Both the position numbers and the translations under genes were made by a program. From the NCBI GenBank assembly GCA_021786375.1, contig JAJYNL010000092.1, forward strand, positions 1-33,316: 33,316 bases of DNA, written 5' to 3'. Below are positions 14,928 through 23,214 of the stretch, one piece after another. Source of the DNA: Actinomycetes bacterium. GTDB lineage: Bacteria; Actinomycetota; Acidimicrobiia; Acidimicrobiales; Acidimicrobiaceae. The stretch's first letter is position 1, and each line of letters starts with the position of its first letter. The notes below the pieces were generated by a model. It worked only from the letters and a program-made list of their open reading frames with translations. It did no database searches and was not told the DNA's origin.

Positions 14928-17242
14928 CCCAAGTCACCTCCATTGGTTTCCGGACCGCTCCCGGCGCCGGCGGCCAAGTGCCGCCAGACTCGCTCCGGTG
15001 AATACGGGGCCTCCAGAGGTTCGGCCCCAAGCTTGGCCATAGCGTCGGCCACCGCGTTGGCAATGGCGGCGGGAGCGCCTATCGTGCCCGACTCACCCAT
15101 CCCCTTGGCACCCAGGCTGGTGTAGGGGGTTGGCGTCTCGATGAATTCGCTGTGAATGCCGTAGGCGGCCTCGACGGCCGAAGGAACCAGATAGCTGGCC
15201 AGGGTTCCCGTCTGCAGCTGGCCATCGGCGTCGTAAACCACCTCCTCGAGCAGGCTGGAGGCGACGCCCTGAAGTGTGGAGCCGATCACCTGCCCTTCGG
15301 CCAGCAGGGGGTTCACCACGGTACCGCCATCGTCGACCGCCACGACTTCGTGCAAACGGATCAGGCCGAGCTGCGGGTCAACCTCGACAACCGCCCCGTA
15401 GGCCCCGTACGGGAAGACGGGGCCCTGGCTCCTGAACCTCCGGGTGAGGCTCAGCTCCTGCCCCGTTACCCGCTTGGCCGCACCGGCGGCCTCGAAGAGC
15501 GAGATCTCCCGCTCCGGGGAGCCAGCCACGTGGAAGGCACCGCTCGCGTAGCGGAGATCGGCTTGATCCGCCTCAAGCAGTTCGGCCGCCACTGTGCCGG
15601 CCAGCTCGAGAACCTCGCGCGATGCGACCGCAAGAGCCTCGCCACCCAACGTCATCGAACGGGATCCGAATGTCCCCACCCCATCCCCGTCAGCCGAGTC
15701 GCCCTCCACCACTACGACCTGCTCGGGATCGACCTCAAACTCGTCAGCCACCACCTGGGAAAACGAGGTCGCATGCCCCTGGCCGTTCGAAGCCGAACCG
15801 CTCGAAGCGATAATCCTCCCCGCCGGATCGACGGTGATGGTCCCCCGCTCCCAGAAGGCCGGTCCGGCACGCTCGATGTAGAGGGCAAGGCCGGAACCAA
15901 GCACGGCACCGGAGCCGAGGTGAGCCTCCAGGCTCTCGCGGCGCACCTCAAGCACCTCCTCAGCGGCGTCATAGGCCCGGCGGTAGTCGCCCGAGTCATA
16001 GGTCAGCCCTAAGGCGCTGCGATAGGGGAACTCCTCGGGGGCGATGAAATTGCGCCTGCGCAACTCGGAGGCGGGTATCCCTGTGGCCCGTGCGGCCATG
16101 TCCACCATCCGCTCGACCAGGTAGGCGGCCTCGGGCCTTCCCGCCCCCCGGTAGGGGCCGGTGGGCACTTTGTTGGTCAAATAACCCTCGACCTCGACGT
16201 CGGCTACCGGTATCCGATAGGAGCCGCACAGGAGTCCGCCCACCGTGACGGGAACCACCGCGGTGGTGGGGTAGAGATAGGCGCCCAGGTCCGCGCGCAC
16301 CCGACCCCTTACGGCAAGAAATCCACCCCCGGCGTCCAGCGCCAGCTCCATCTCGGCCGCGATTCCACGCCCCTGGTATGAGCTGGAAAGGTTCTCGCTC
16401 CTGTCCTCGATCCAGCGAACCGGCCTTCCCGTGCGCCGGGAGCACCAGGCTGCCAGGGCGTACTCCGGAGCGAGCGCGCCCTTGGAGCCAAAGGCTCCGC
16501 CAACCGCCGGCAACCGCACCCGTACGCTCTCTGGGTCCACCCCCAAGACCTCGGCGAGTTGCGCCTTGGGGCGATGAGGATCCTGCGCCGAGACCCAAAG
16601 GTCGAACGCACCGGTGTCCTTGTCGAACTCGGCGAGGCAGCCTCGGGGCTCCATCGGCGCAGCCGCCAGTCGAGGAATCTCGAAAGAGCCTCGAACAACC
16701 ATCGCCGCGCCTGCGCGAACCTCTTCAAAGGAGCCGCTTGCAGCGCGCCAAAAGAGTGCCCGGTTGGAACCCAGCTCCTCGTGCACCAAGGTGCCCCCCG
16801 ACACTGCATCATCCAGCCCGACAACCGGGTGGAGCCAGTCGAGCTCCACCTCCACCAGCGCAGCGGCATCCTCGGCCAAGGTTTCGCTCTCCGCCAGCAC
16901 CACTGCGACCGGTTCTCCCACGAAGCGGACCTTGCTCTCGGCCAGCAGCGGAAGCGGCACTTCGGCGATCTCGGCCCCCGCAGCCGGCTGGAGCGGCAGA
17001 CAGCCCACCGATCCGGACAAGTCGGCGGCGGTAAAGACCGCCACCACCCCTGGCATCGCGAGTGCGGACCCCGGGTCGATCGAACTCAGCCGCGCGTGGG
17101 CCGCCGTGGAACGCACCACGCGCATGTGCAGCGCGCGTGTCGCAGGCAGATCGGCCACGTAGCGCGCTTCCCCGGTCAGGAAGGCCCGGTCCTCCCGCCT
17201 TGGAAGCGCCTTGCCCACCCACCGTCTGCGCAGCTCATTCAT
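14924..17242 (-). CDS. Xanthine dehydrogenase family molybdenum hydroxylase, large subunit (CoxL-like, form II)
   Basis: The 772-residue protein has the aldehyde oxidase/xanthine dehydrogenase a/b hammerhead domain (about 20-130) and the molybdopterin-cytosine dinucleotide domain. It shows VGGAFGSKG (247-255), PYRGAGR (363-369) and GMGESG (714-719) with the catalytic Glu717. The AYRGAGR-like loop without Cys marks form II, so this is not a true CO dehydrogenase; the family hydroxylates N-heterocycles, aldehydes or aromatic acyl groups. Start ATG 17242 gives the normal family length and N-terminus; the open frame extends to 17602 but that part has no family match and overlaps the next gene. 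There is no ribosome site, and the promoter geometry suggests a leaderless mRNA. The small FeS and medium FAD subunit genes are missing from this window. Confidence 0.9.
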   Translation of the reverse strand: MNELRRRWVGKALPRREDRAFLTGEARYVADLPATRALHMRVVRSTAAHARLSSIDPGSALAMPGVVAVFTAADLSGSVGCLPLQPAAGAEIAEVPLPLLAESKVRFVGEPVAVVLAESETLAEDAAALVEVELDWLHPVVGLDDAVSGGTLVHEELGSNRALFWRAASGSFEEVRAGAAMVVRGSFEIPRLAAAPMEPRGCLAEFDKDTGAFDLWVSAQDPHRPKAQLAEVLGVDPESVRVRLPAVGGAFGSKGALAPEYALAAWCSRRTGRPVRWIEDRSENLSSSYQGRGIAAEMELALDAGGGFLAVRGRVRADLGAYLYPTTAVVPVTVGGLLCGSYRIPVADVEVEGYLTNKVPTGPYRGAGRPEAAYLVERMVDMAARATGIPASELRRRNFIAPEEFPYRSALGLTYDSGDYRRAYDAAEEVLEVRRESLEAHLGSGAVLGSGLALYIERAGPAFWERGTITVDPAGRIIASSGSASNGQGHATSFSQVVADEFEVDPEQVVVVEGDSADGDGVGTFGSRSMTLGGEALAVASREVLELAGTVAAELLEADQADLRYASGAFHVAGSPEREISLFEAAGAAKRVTGQELSLTRRFRSQGPVFPYGAYGAVVEVDPQLGLIRLHEVVAVDDGGTVVNPLLAEGQVIGSTLQGVASSLLEEVVYDADGQLQTGTLASYLVPSAVEAAYGIHSEFIETPTPYTSLGAKGMGESGTIGAPAAIANAVADAMAKLGAEPLEAPYSPERVWRHLAAGAGSGPETNGGDLG

Positions 17243-17249
17243 ACAACAG

Positions 17250-17278
17250 AGAATATCAGGACTTGAACTCACCTGCAA
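17250..17278 (-). promoter_or_regulatory. Promoter of the hydroxylase-lacI operon
   Basis: On the minus strand TTGCAG (17278-17273) and TATTCT (17255-17250) are separated by exactly 17 bases. They match sigma70-type -35 and -10 boxes at 3 and 4 of 6 positions. The -10 box ends 7 bases before the ATG, so transcription should start at the start codon. The -35 box lies inside the perfect LacI palindrome, so a bound regulator would block RNA polymerase. Confidence 0.55.
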
Positions 17279-17288
17279 ACGTTTGCAG
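17273..17288. promoter_or_regulatory. Perfect 16-bp LacI-family operator
   Basis: CTGCAAACGTTTGCAG is fully self-complementary and has the AACGTT core with central CG that LacI/GalR proteins recognise. It lies 31 bases upstream of the hydroxylase ATG and overlaps the predicted -35 box. The regulator gene is second in this operon, so negative autoregulation is the simplest reading. It could also influence the plus-strand glycosyltransferase that starts at 17427. Confidence 0.8.
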
Positions 17289-17426
17289 CTACTTCCACCT
17301 CCGAAGTCCGGCTTGCATGCGGGTGGGAGGGCCCCTTTGCACGGCAATTGCCCGCAGGGTTGACTGCACCGGCAATGGGGCCACCTCCGCCCCTTTCTTG
17401 AACACGCGTTAGGCTTGGTCTGCACC

Positions 17427-19541
17427 ATGACCAGGGTCTCCAAACAACGATATGACAGAGTCTCGGGCGTCCTGGCGAAGGTTGCCCTCAGCGCCCGGTC
17501 GGCACTGAACCCCCATGCGGCCGGCCTGGTGCCGGACCCGGGTACCGTCGCGTCGCCACAAGGGGGCTTCGTATTCGGTGCCGACGGCCTGACCATCGCC
17601 ACCTCGCGGGCCGCACCGCAAGGTCGCTATTTGCTCCTGGCCTACCCGGGAACCGACGGAGACGTGTTTTCGGCCGCCGCCGGGATAGTGCGCACCAACG
17701 GCCAAGGTGACCACACGCCCTTGGCCTCCCGGGACAAGGGCCATTGGCGCGGCGTACTCACCGTTCCCGCCGACGCCGAGCGTATATGGCTTCTCTTCGA
17801 CGCCGAGCGCCGTCACGCCCGTCCCGGCCTTCGCCTCATCCCGCTCCCCGACGCCCTCTGGCGCTACGTCGGCCCACGCATCGAGGCGCTCCTTGCGCGC
17901 GGCCTTCCCGACACGACCGACCCCTACGCACAATGGCGCCTCGCCCGACTGGTCGAAGCGGCATCACAACAGACCCGCACCGAGGCGGGGCCGCCGATCG
18001 ATGTGCTGGTCTGCGGGGACCCTATGAGCCCCGCCGAGGCGAATGCGAGCGCCATCACCCTGCTCGGCCAGTCGACCGCCCCAAGCCGGGTGATCGCCAC
18101 GCCCTCCTTCGCGGCAATGCTCGAGCAGTGGTTGCGCACAGCCCTCGAGGAGCGGTGCAACCTGGGCCTGGCGGAGCACCCGGCGCCCGCTGCCGACCGA
18201 GCGGTGGTAATTCGCGCGGGCGACCTGCTCGCCCCGGACGCAGTAGCGCAATACGCCCAAGCCGCGGCAGCGCATCCCAACGCCCGGGTCATCTATGCCG
18301 ACCACGATTACATCGATGCCTCCGGTATGCCGGCCTCCCCGTTCTTCAAGCCGGCATTCAGCCCCCTGCTGCAACTCTCCCGTGATTACCTCAGCCGCGC
18401 CTCCTGTGCCGGCGCCGAAGTCGCTACCCCGTTGCCCGCTGGACACGGTAGCTGGCCATCCTCCCTTGCCGCCCTTCCCGACGATGCCGAGGTGCTGCAT
18501 ATCCCTCGAATCCTGCACCATCTCTGCGACGAAGACGGCCTAGTGCCCGCCCGGCCCGGCTGCGAGCTCATGGATGAGTCGCCCGCCTACGCCGAACGTT
18601 TCTTCGGAGCCAGGCTCTCGCGCAGCACACCTCCGCGCGCATCCGTGCTCATTCCGACCGCCGCCCGGCCGGAGATCGTTCGCCGCTGTATCGAATCGCT
18701 CCTCTCCTTGACCGAGCACTCCGACTTCGAAGTGCTGCTCGACGTAAACGGGCCCAGAGCCGACCAGCTCACGGAGCTGGCCTGCGAGATGGCGGCCAAG
18801 GGCCCGGTGCGCATGGCCGAGAGTTCGGCCGGCCGCTACCCGGAATTCAACTTCGCAGCGCTGGTGAACGGTATGGCTGCCCAGGCCACCGGCGAGCACC
18901 TGGTGATCCTCAACGACGACACCGAAGTTCTCTCACCTCGCTGGCTGAATGATCTCTGCTGTTATCTGGAGCGGCCGCGCGTCGGGGCGGTCGGCGCGAA
19001 GCTGCTCTATCCCGGCAGCAAGCGCGTGCAGCATGCGGGAATGGTGCTCGGAGTCTCGGGCGTCGCCGCCCACTGCTTCGTCGGGGAAAGCTCGAGCGCC
19101 ATGGGGTACCAGGGTTACCTAGCCTATCCCCGCGAGGTATCCGCGCTGACCGCCGCTGCGCTGGCCATCAGAGCCGAGCTCTTTGCCCGGCTCGGTGGAA
19201 TGGACGAGGTGCACCTTGCCGTCTCCTACAACGACGTTGACCTCTGCCTCCGCGCGCAGGAGGCGGGCTATGTCAACATAATTGCACCCGAAGCCGTGCT
19301 GGTTCACCACGAGACTGTGACCAGAGCCCGCCCAACCTCCGGAGCCGCTCTCGAACGCGAGCGCACCGAGGTCGGCTACCTGCGTGCACGGTGGAAGCCC
19401 GAGATCCTGGACGCGGACCCCTACTACAACCCGAATCTGACCCTGGTCTACGAACGCCTCTTCAGCCCGGACCTCCATCCCCGGCCGCGTGCGACGCGCG
19501 CTGTGGCGCGGGTGCCCTTCGCGCGTGGTCAAGGCGCCTAG
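17427..19541 (+). CDS. Family 2 glycosyltransferase with a degenerate first domain
   Basis: The protein of about 704 residues has two GT-A-like units. The C-terminal one (about 403-650) is intact: ASVLIPTAARPEIV at the nucleotide-binding strand, NDDTEVL (about 495) as the metal-binding DXD, GYLAYPREVSALTAAALAIRAELF, and YNDVDLCLRAQEAGY (about 601) with the catalytic Asp region. The first unit keeps only its second half (about 255-330: IRAGDLLAPDAVAQ, VIYADHDYID, PFFKPAFSPLLQL), as in two-domain O-antigen and rhamnosyl transferases. It probably works on the cytoplasmic face in making a cell-surface glycan. I prefer ATG 17427 over TTG 17415; neither has a ribosome site. No other polysaccharide genes are in the window. 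A DNA methyltransferase follows after 29 bases. Confidence 0.83.
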   Translation: MTRVSKQRYDRVSGVLAKVALSARSALNPHAAGLVPDPGTVASPQGGFVFGADGLTIATSRAAPQGRYLLLAYPGTDGDVFSAAAGIVRTNGQGDHTPLASRDKGHWRGVLTVPADAERIWLLFDAERRHARPGLRLIPLPDALWRYVGPRIEALLARGLPDTTDPYAQWRLARLVEAASQQTRTEAGPPIDVLVCGDPMSPAEANASAITLLGQSTAPSRVIATPSFAAMLEQWLRTALEERCNLGLAEHPAPAADRAVVIRAGDLLAPDAVAQYAQAAAAHPNARVIYADHDYIDASGMPASPFFKPAFSPLLQLSRDYLSRASCAGAEVATPLPAGHGSWPSSLAALPDDAEVLHIPRILHHLCDEDGLVPARPGCELMDESPAYAERFFGARLSRSTPPRASVLIPTAARPEIVRRCIESLLSLTEHSDFEVLLDVNGPRADQLTELACEMAAKGPVRMAESSAGRYPEFNFAALVNGMAAQATGEHLVILNDDTEVLSPRWLNDLCCYLERPRVGAVGAKLLYPGSKRVQHAGMVLGVSGVAAHCFVGESSSAMGYQGYLAYPREVSALTAAALAIRAELFARLGGMDEVHLAVSYNDVDLCLRAQEAGYVNIIAPEAVLVHHETVTRARPTSGAALERERTEVGYLRARWKPEILDADPYYNPNLTLVYERLFSPDLHPRPRATRAVARVPFARGQGA

Positions 19542-19570
19542 CATCGCCAGCATGACTAGGAGCCGGGCCT

Positions 19571-20470
19571 TTGACTGATTCCACAACGAGCCGCGTGATC
19601 CTGGGCCTGAGCGAGGAGGTGCTCCCCGAGCTGTGCTCAGGGTATGCGCGCATGATCTACATCGACCCACCCTTCAACACCGGCAAGCGCCAGGCCCGCA
19701 AGTCGATCCGCACCGTGCCTGACGAGAACGGAGACCGCGTCGGCTTCAAAGGTCGGAGGTACTCGAGCGAAGTCGTCTCGCGTATGCACTACGCCGACTC
19801 CGTCGATGACTACGCGACCTTCATCGGACCCTTCCTGGCCGAGGCGCACCGCCTGCTCGACGAGAGCGGAACCCTCTATTTGCACCTCGACTACCGTGAG
19901 GTCCACTACGCCAAGGTCCTGTGCGACGGGATCTTCGGGCGCAAGAACTTCCTCAACGAAATCATCTGGGCCTACGACTATGGCGGCCGCCCCAAGCGCA
20001 GGTGGCCGGCCAAGCACGACAACATCCTGGTTTACGCCAAGGATCTCGACCGGTATCACTTCGACTCAGCGGAAGTGGAGCGAGAGCCTTACATGGCCCC
20101 GGGGCTGGTGACTGCAGAGAAGGCGGCGCTTGGCAAGCTTCCCACCGATGTCTGGTGGCACACCATCGTCTCCCCGACCGGCAGGGAAAAGACCGGCTAC
20201 CCCACCCAGAAGCCGCTTGGAATCCTCCGCCGGATGATTTCCGCCTCAACCCGGCCGGGCGACAGGGTACTCGACTTCTTTGCCGGCAGCGGAACGACCG
20301 GGGAAGCCGCATGGGTCCTGGGCAGGGACTTCACTCTGGTCGACGCCTCACTCCAGGCTTTCGAGGTGATGCGCTCGCGCCTGGATCAGACCGGCGCCGG
20401 ATTCGAGATACACGCGAGCGCGGCCAAGGGGTCCCCCTCGGATCACCCCGGAAACGCGATGGGCCGATAA
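19571..20470 (+). CDS. Solitary beta-class DNA methyltransferase (N6-adenine or N4-cytosine)
   Basis: The 299-residue protein has motif IV DPPFNTG (32-38) near the N-terminus and the SAM-binding motif I FFAGSGTTG (236-244) near the C-terminus. This is the beta-class order, with the target-recognition part in between (about 100-200). YPTQKP precedes motif I as in Mod and CcrM relatives. The DPPF form favours N6-adenine. TTG 19571 is supported by AGGAG 8 bases upstream. No restriction endonuclease, Res subunit or specificity subunit is adjacent, so it is a solitary methyltransferase that may mark DNA for regulation, replication or protection. Its last 28 bases overlap the end of the solute-binding gene on the other strand. 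The target site cannot be read from the sequence. Confidence 0.88.
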   Translation: MTDSTTSRVILGLSEEVLPELCSGYARMIYIDPPFNTGKRQARKSIRTVPDENGDRVGFKGRRYSSEVVSRMHYADSVDDYATFIGPFLAEAHRLLDESGTLYLHLDYREVHYAKVLCDGIFGRKNFLNEIIWAYDYGGRPKRRWPAKHDNILVYAKDLDRYHFDSAEVEREPYMAPGLVTAEKAALGKLPTDVWWHTIVSPTGREKTGYPTQKPLGILRRMISASTRPGDRVLDFFAGSGTTGEAAWVLGRDFTLVDASLQAFEVMRSRLDQTGAGFEIHASAAKGSPSDHPGNAMGR

Positions 20471-22071
20471 GTCTCGAACCCGCCCGCTGAGGCAAGCTGC
20501 AGGATCGCGGCAAGTTCCGTGGGATTCGGCTTAACCCCGGATATCTTGACGCCAACCGGTGGGGCCAGCAGTGGGAAGCTGGCCATCTCCTGCCAAATGA
20601 GCGAGTCAACCGTGGCGAAGAGCCTGGCGGAGTCCACAGAATAGATCTCGGTGTCCGCCTGAGTGACGATCGAGGAGGCATTGACCGTAAGCCATGGGCC
20701 GATGTCGGTGGACGGCGAAGAGGGATTCAGATAGGCGCCGGCAAGGGCGGAAGGCCCCAAGGTCATGTCCCGTGCCTGTACGGCCATGGTCAATGCACCG
20801 TGGTCGATGGCCGATGCCAGCGCCGCGCCGTCGGGCTCTCGCACCAGAACCACGTGGACCCCCATGTAGCCCGCCATCCTACCCACCAGCGCGGCAATCC
20901 TCCCGGCGGTGGCGTCCGCACCGTCATAGCCCAGAGTCGCGGTGAACGAGCCCGAAAGCGAGTCGAGGTAACCCGCCGGGGAATAGGTAAACCCTCCAAG
21001 GATGAAGAATTGGGTCGCCAGGGCGTAACTGGAGCGCCCAAACCCGCCCTCGGAGTAGGTGTATCCGGACTGCGAGGGAAGATAGAGATTCGAACCGGGC
21101 GCCGCGAAGCCGAGGTACGCGGCTTTGGTACCTTGGTAAAGGTGCTGGTAGAGGGTGGAGCGATCGATCGAGGCGGCTATTGCGCGCCTGAACCAGACCG
21201 TGGTCGACTGCAGGTTGAAAATCAAGCTGTAGAGCCTGGGGCCCGGAACGAAAAGAGCGGTGCCACCCAGGTCCGAAACCGAGGAGGTGGGATCCACCGT
21301 CACCGCCGCGCCGGTCGGTGCTACCGAGGTGGTAAAGACCACTGAGGAAAAGGGGGCGCCGCTGGCGGGCTTGGCCGTCAGAACCACGGCGCTCGAGTCA
21401 TAGGAGCTGATGGTGTACGGTTCGATGGTGGGAAAACCGGTCTGGCCCAGGGACATCGAGGCGACGAAGCCGTTCGCCTGAAGGTAGCGCGACGGGAGGA
21501 TCGGGTTGAAGAGGCTGCGCCAGTTGGCGTCAGGCTTCGAGAAGCGCACAGTCACCTCGTTACCGGCCTGGTTTGCCTGCACGGCGCTAACAGAGTCGTA
21601 CAGGCCGGCATGGTCGAGCAGCCCCCAGTAGCTCGGCAGCGCGCCTTGCGCGCCGGGCCGCTGCATCTCGTAGGTGTAGACGAAGTCACCGGCGCTGAGC
21701 GCATGGCCGTCGGACCAGACCGCCTTGGTGTTGATCTTGTAGACCACCACCTGCGGATCCACCGAGACCACCTCGGCAGAGGTCACATAGCGCGTGTCCA
21801 GCACGTAGTTGCCCGAGCCGTCCAAGTAGAAGGCACGAGGAAGGATAAGCGCGTCGATCTTGTCCGTCACCGCACGCGAGCCGACGGCAAGGGTCCCGTT
21901 CAGATTGCCCGGAATGGAGCCGACGTGCACCGCCACGCTCAGCTGGCGAGTGACGGCCCCGCTCGTGCCGCAACCGGCAAGAAGCGCCGCGAAGGCGAGA
22001 AACGTGGTAATGGTCGCGATCGAGCGCTTGGTGCGACGCCGCACCGCGCCGGAGCTGCCTAGGCGAGACAC
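20443..22071 (-). CDS. Family 5 (peptide/nickel-type) extracellular solute-binding lipoprotein
   Basis: The 542-residue protein begins with an Arg/Lys-rich stretch and a hydrophobic segment ending in LLAGC, a lipobox with Cys34. The rest fits the SBP_bac_5 (PF00496) fold: an early region with SPGNLN-like pattern, VVYKINTKAVWSDGHALSAGDFVYTYE (about 112-138), and later AIAASIDRSTLYQHLYQG. It should be a membrane-anchored binding protein for an oligopeptide or another larger solute. GTG 22071 lies 5 bases after the secG stop, which suggests cotranscription. No Opp/Dpp permease or ATPase gene is near, so it must use a transporter encoded elsewhere or have another role. An in-frame GTG ten codons on is a possible later start. 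Confidence 0.85.
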   Translation of the reverse strand: MSRLGSSGAVRRRTKRSIATITTFLAFAALLAGCGTSGAVTRQLSVAVHVGSIPGNLNGTLAVGSRAVTDKIDALILPRAFYLDGSGNYVLDTRYVTSAEVVSVDPQVVVYKINTKAVWSDGHALSAGDFVYTYEMQRPGAQGALPSYWGLLDHAGLYDSVSAVQANQAGNEVTVRFSKPDANWRSLFNPILPSRYLQANGFVASMSLGQTGFPTIEPYTISSYDSSAVVLTAKPASGAPFSSVVFTTSVAPTGAAVTVDPTSSVSDLGGTALFVPGPRLYSLIFNLQSTTVWFRRAIAASIDRSTLYQHLYQGTKAAYLGFAAPGSNLYLPSQSGYTYSEGGFGRSSYALATQFFILGGFTYSPAGYLDSLSGSFTATLGYDGADATAGRIAALVGRMAGYMGVHVVLVREPDGAALASAIDHGALTMAVQARDMTLGPSALAGAYLNPSSPSTDIGPWLTVNASSIVTQADTEIYSVDSARLFATVDSLIWQEMASFPLLAPPVGVKISGVKPNPTELAAILQLASAGGFETYRPIAFPG

Positions 22072-22076
22072 CCGGC

Positions 22077-22304
22077 TCAGATGCGCAGCGAGAGCGCCAC
22101 CGCGGAGAACATAAAGATTGCCGCGAAGAGGATTGTGATCCTATCCAGGTTGCGCTCGGCGACGGTGGAACCCGCAGCGGTCGCACCGACGCTGCCACCC
22201 AGCATGTCGGAGAGGCCGCCCCCCTTGCCCGAATGGAGCAGAATTAGCAGCACCAGCCCAAGAGCCGAGATGACTTCCAAAATTACGAGAACCGCGGTGA
22301 ACAC
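22077..22304 (-). CDS. secG: Preprotein translocase subunit SecG
   Basis: This is a 75-residue membrane protein with two hydrophobic segments (about 3-23 and 55-73) joined by the conserved loop SGKGGGLSDMLGG and ending in LRI. SecG sits with SecY and SecE in the plasma membrane and assists SecA-driven protein export. GTG 22304 is chosen because AGGA lies 6 bases upstream and the first membrane helix then begins at the usual place; the longer frame up to 22373 would overlap tpiA. Its place after tpiA is the conserved actinobacterial arrangement. Confidence 0.9.
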   Translation of the reverse strand: MFTAVLVILEVISALGLVLLILLHSGKGGGLSDMLGGSVGATAAGSTVAERNLDRITILFAAIFMFSAVALSLRI

Positions 22305-22323
22305 GACTATTCCTGGTAAAACC

Positions 22324-23130
22324 TCAGGCGCGGATGACCCGCGCAAATGCGTCAGCGTCCAAGCTAGCACCACCTACCAGCAGGCCGTCCACGCCCTCGG
22401 CCCCGAGCAGCTCAGCGGCGGTCGTAGGCGTGACCGAACCGCCATACTGGACCCGCACGGAGTCGGCGACACCTTCTCCGTAGAGCGAGGTCAGCTCCTC
22501 GCGGATCAGCTGGGCGCCACTGGCGGCGTCGTCAGGAGTGGCCACCCTGCCGGTGCCGATGGCCCAGATCGGCTCGTAGGCGATTACGAGCGAGGAGACC
22601 AGGTCGCCGGGCAGTTCTGAGACAGCCGCACGGACTTGACCCATGACGACGTCGTCGGTACGGCCTTCCTCGCGCTCCTCCAGGGTCTCGCCCACGCACA
22701 GAATCGGGGTCATTTGCCCGGCGAAGACGGCAGCGACCTTTTTGGCGACCACCGCGTCGGTCTCGCCGAATATCCGTCGCCGCTCGGAATGGCCCACGAT
22801 CACGTAACGCACGTTGAGCTTGGCCAGCATGGAGGCCGAAACCTCCCCGGTATACGCGCCGGAGGCCTCATAGTAGCAATTCTGGGCACCCAGCGAAAAG
22901 CGCATCCTGTCGCTCTCGATGAGCAGCTGCACCGAACGCAGATCGGTGGCCGGCGGGTGCAAGCTGATCTCGGCGAACGCGTAGTCGACGTCGCGCAACT
23001 CGAAGTAGAGCTTTTGAACCAGTTGGATCGCCTCCAGATGGTTCATGTTCATCTTCCAGTTGCCGCTGATAAGCCTGTAGCGCCCGGTCTTGGGATTCGG
23101 GCGCAGCTCGTGCCCCTTCTTAGCAGCCAC
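22324..23130 (-). CDS. tpiA: Triose-phosphate isomerase
   Basis: The 268-residue enzyme interconverts glyceraldehyde 3-phosphate and dihydroxyacetone phosphate. The active site is complete: Asn24 and Lys26 in GNWKMN, His114 in VGHSERR, Glu186 in AYEPIWAIGTG, and the phosphate-binding YGGSV and GLLVGGASL segments. GTG 23130 is preceded by AAGGAGG. It gives a basic N-terminal extension of about 18 residues before the usual start, which is slightly unusual. The gene is the third of the gap-pgk-tpiA glycolysis group, 84 bases after pgk. Confidence 0.96.
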   Translation of the reverse strand: MAAKKGHELRPNPKTGRYRLISGNWKMNMNHLEAIQLVQKLYFELRDVDYAFAEISLHPPATDLRSVQLLIESDRMRFSLGAQNCYYEASGAYTGEVSASMLAKLNVRYVIVGHSERRRIFGETDAVVAKKVAAVFAGQMTPILCVGETLEEREEGRTDDVVMGQVRAAVSELPGDLVSSLVIAYEPIWAIGTGRVATPDDAASGAQLIREELTSLYGEGVADSVRVQYGGSVTPTTAAELLGAEGVDGLLVGGASLDADAFARVIRA

Positions 23131-23214
23131 TTTGCCTCCTTGCCGATCCGCGCCGAACCGCCTCGCGCACGGCCCGAGCCTAATGGGAGCCCCGCTCGGG
23201 AGCGCACCGGCCGC

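Noticed and set aside
17243-17602. N-terminal extension of the Mo hydroxylase frame
   Set aside because: The 120 extra codons have no family similarity, cross the operator and promoter, and overlap the glycosyltransferase. The family N-terminus begins at 17242.
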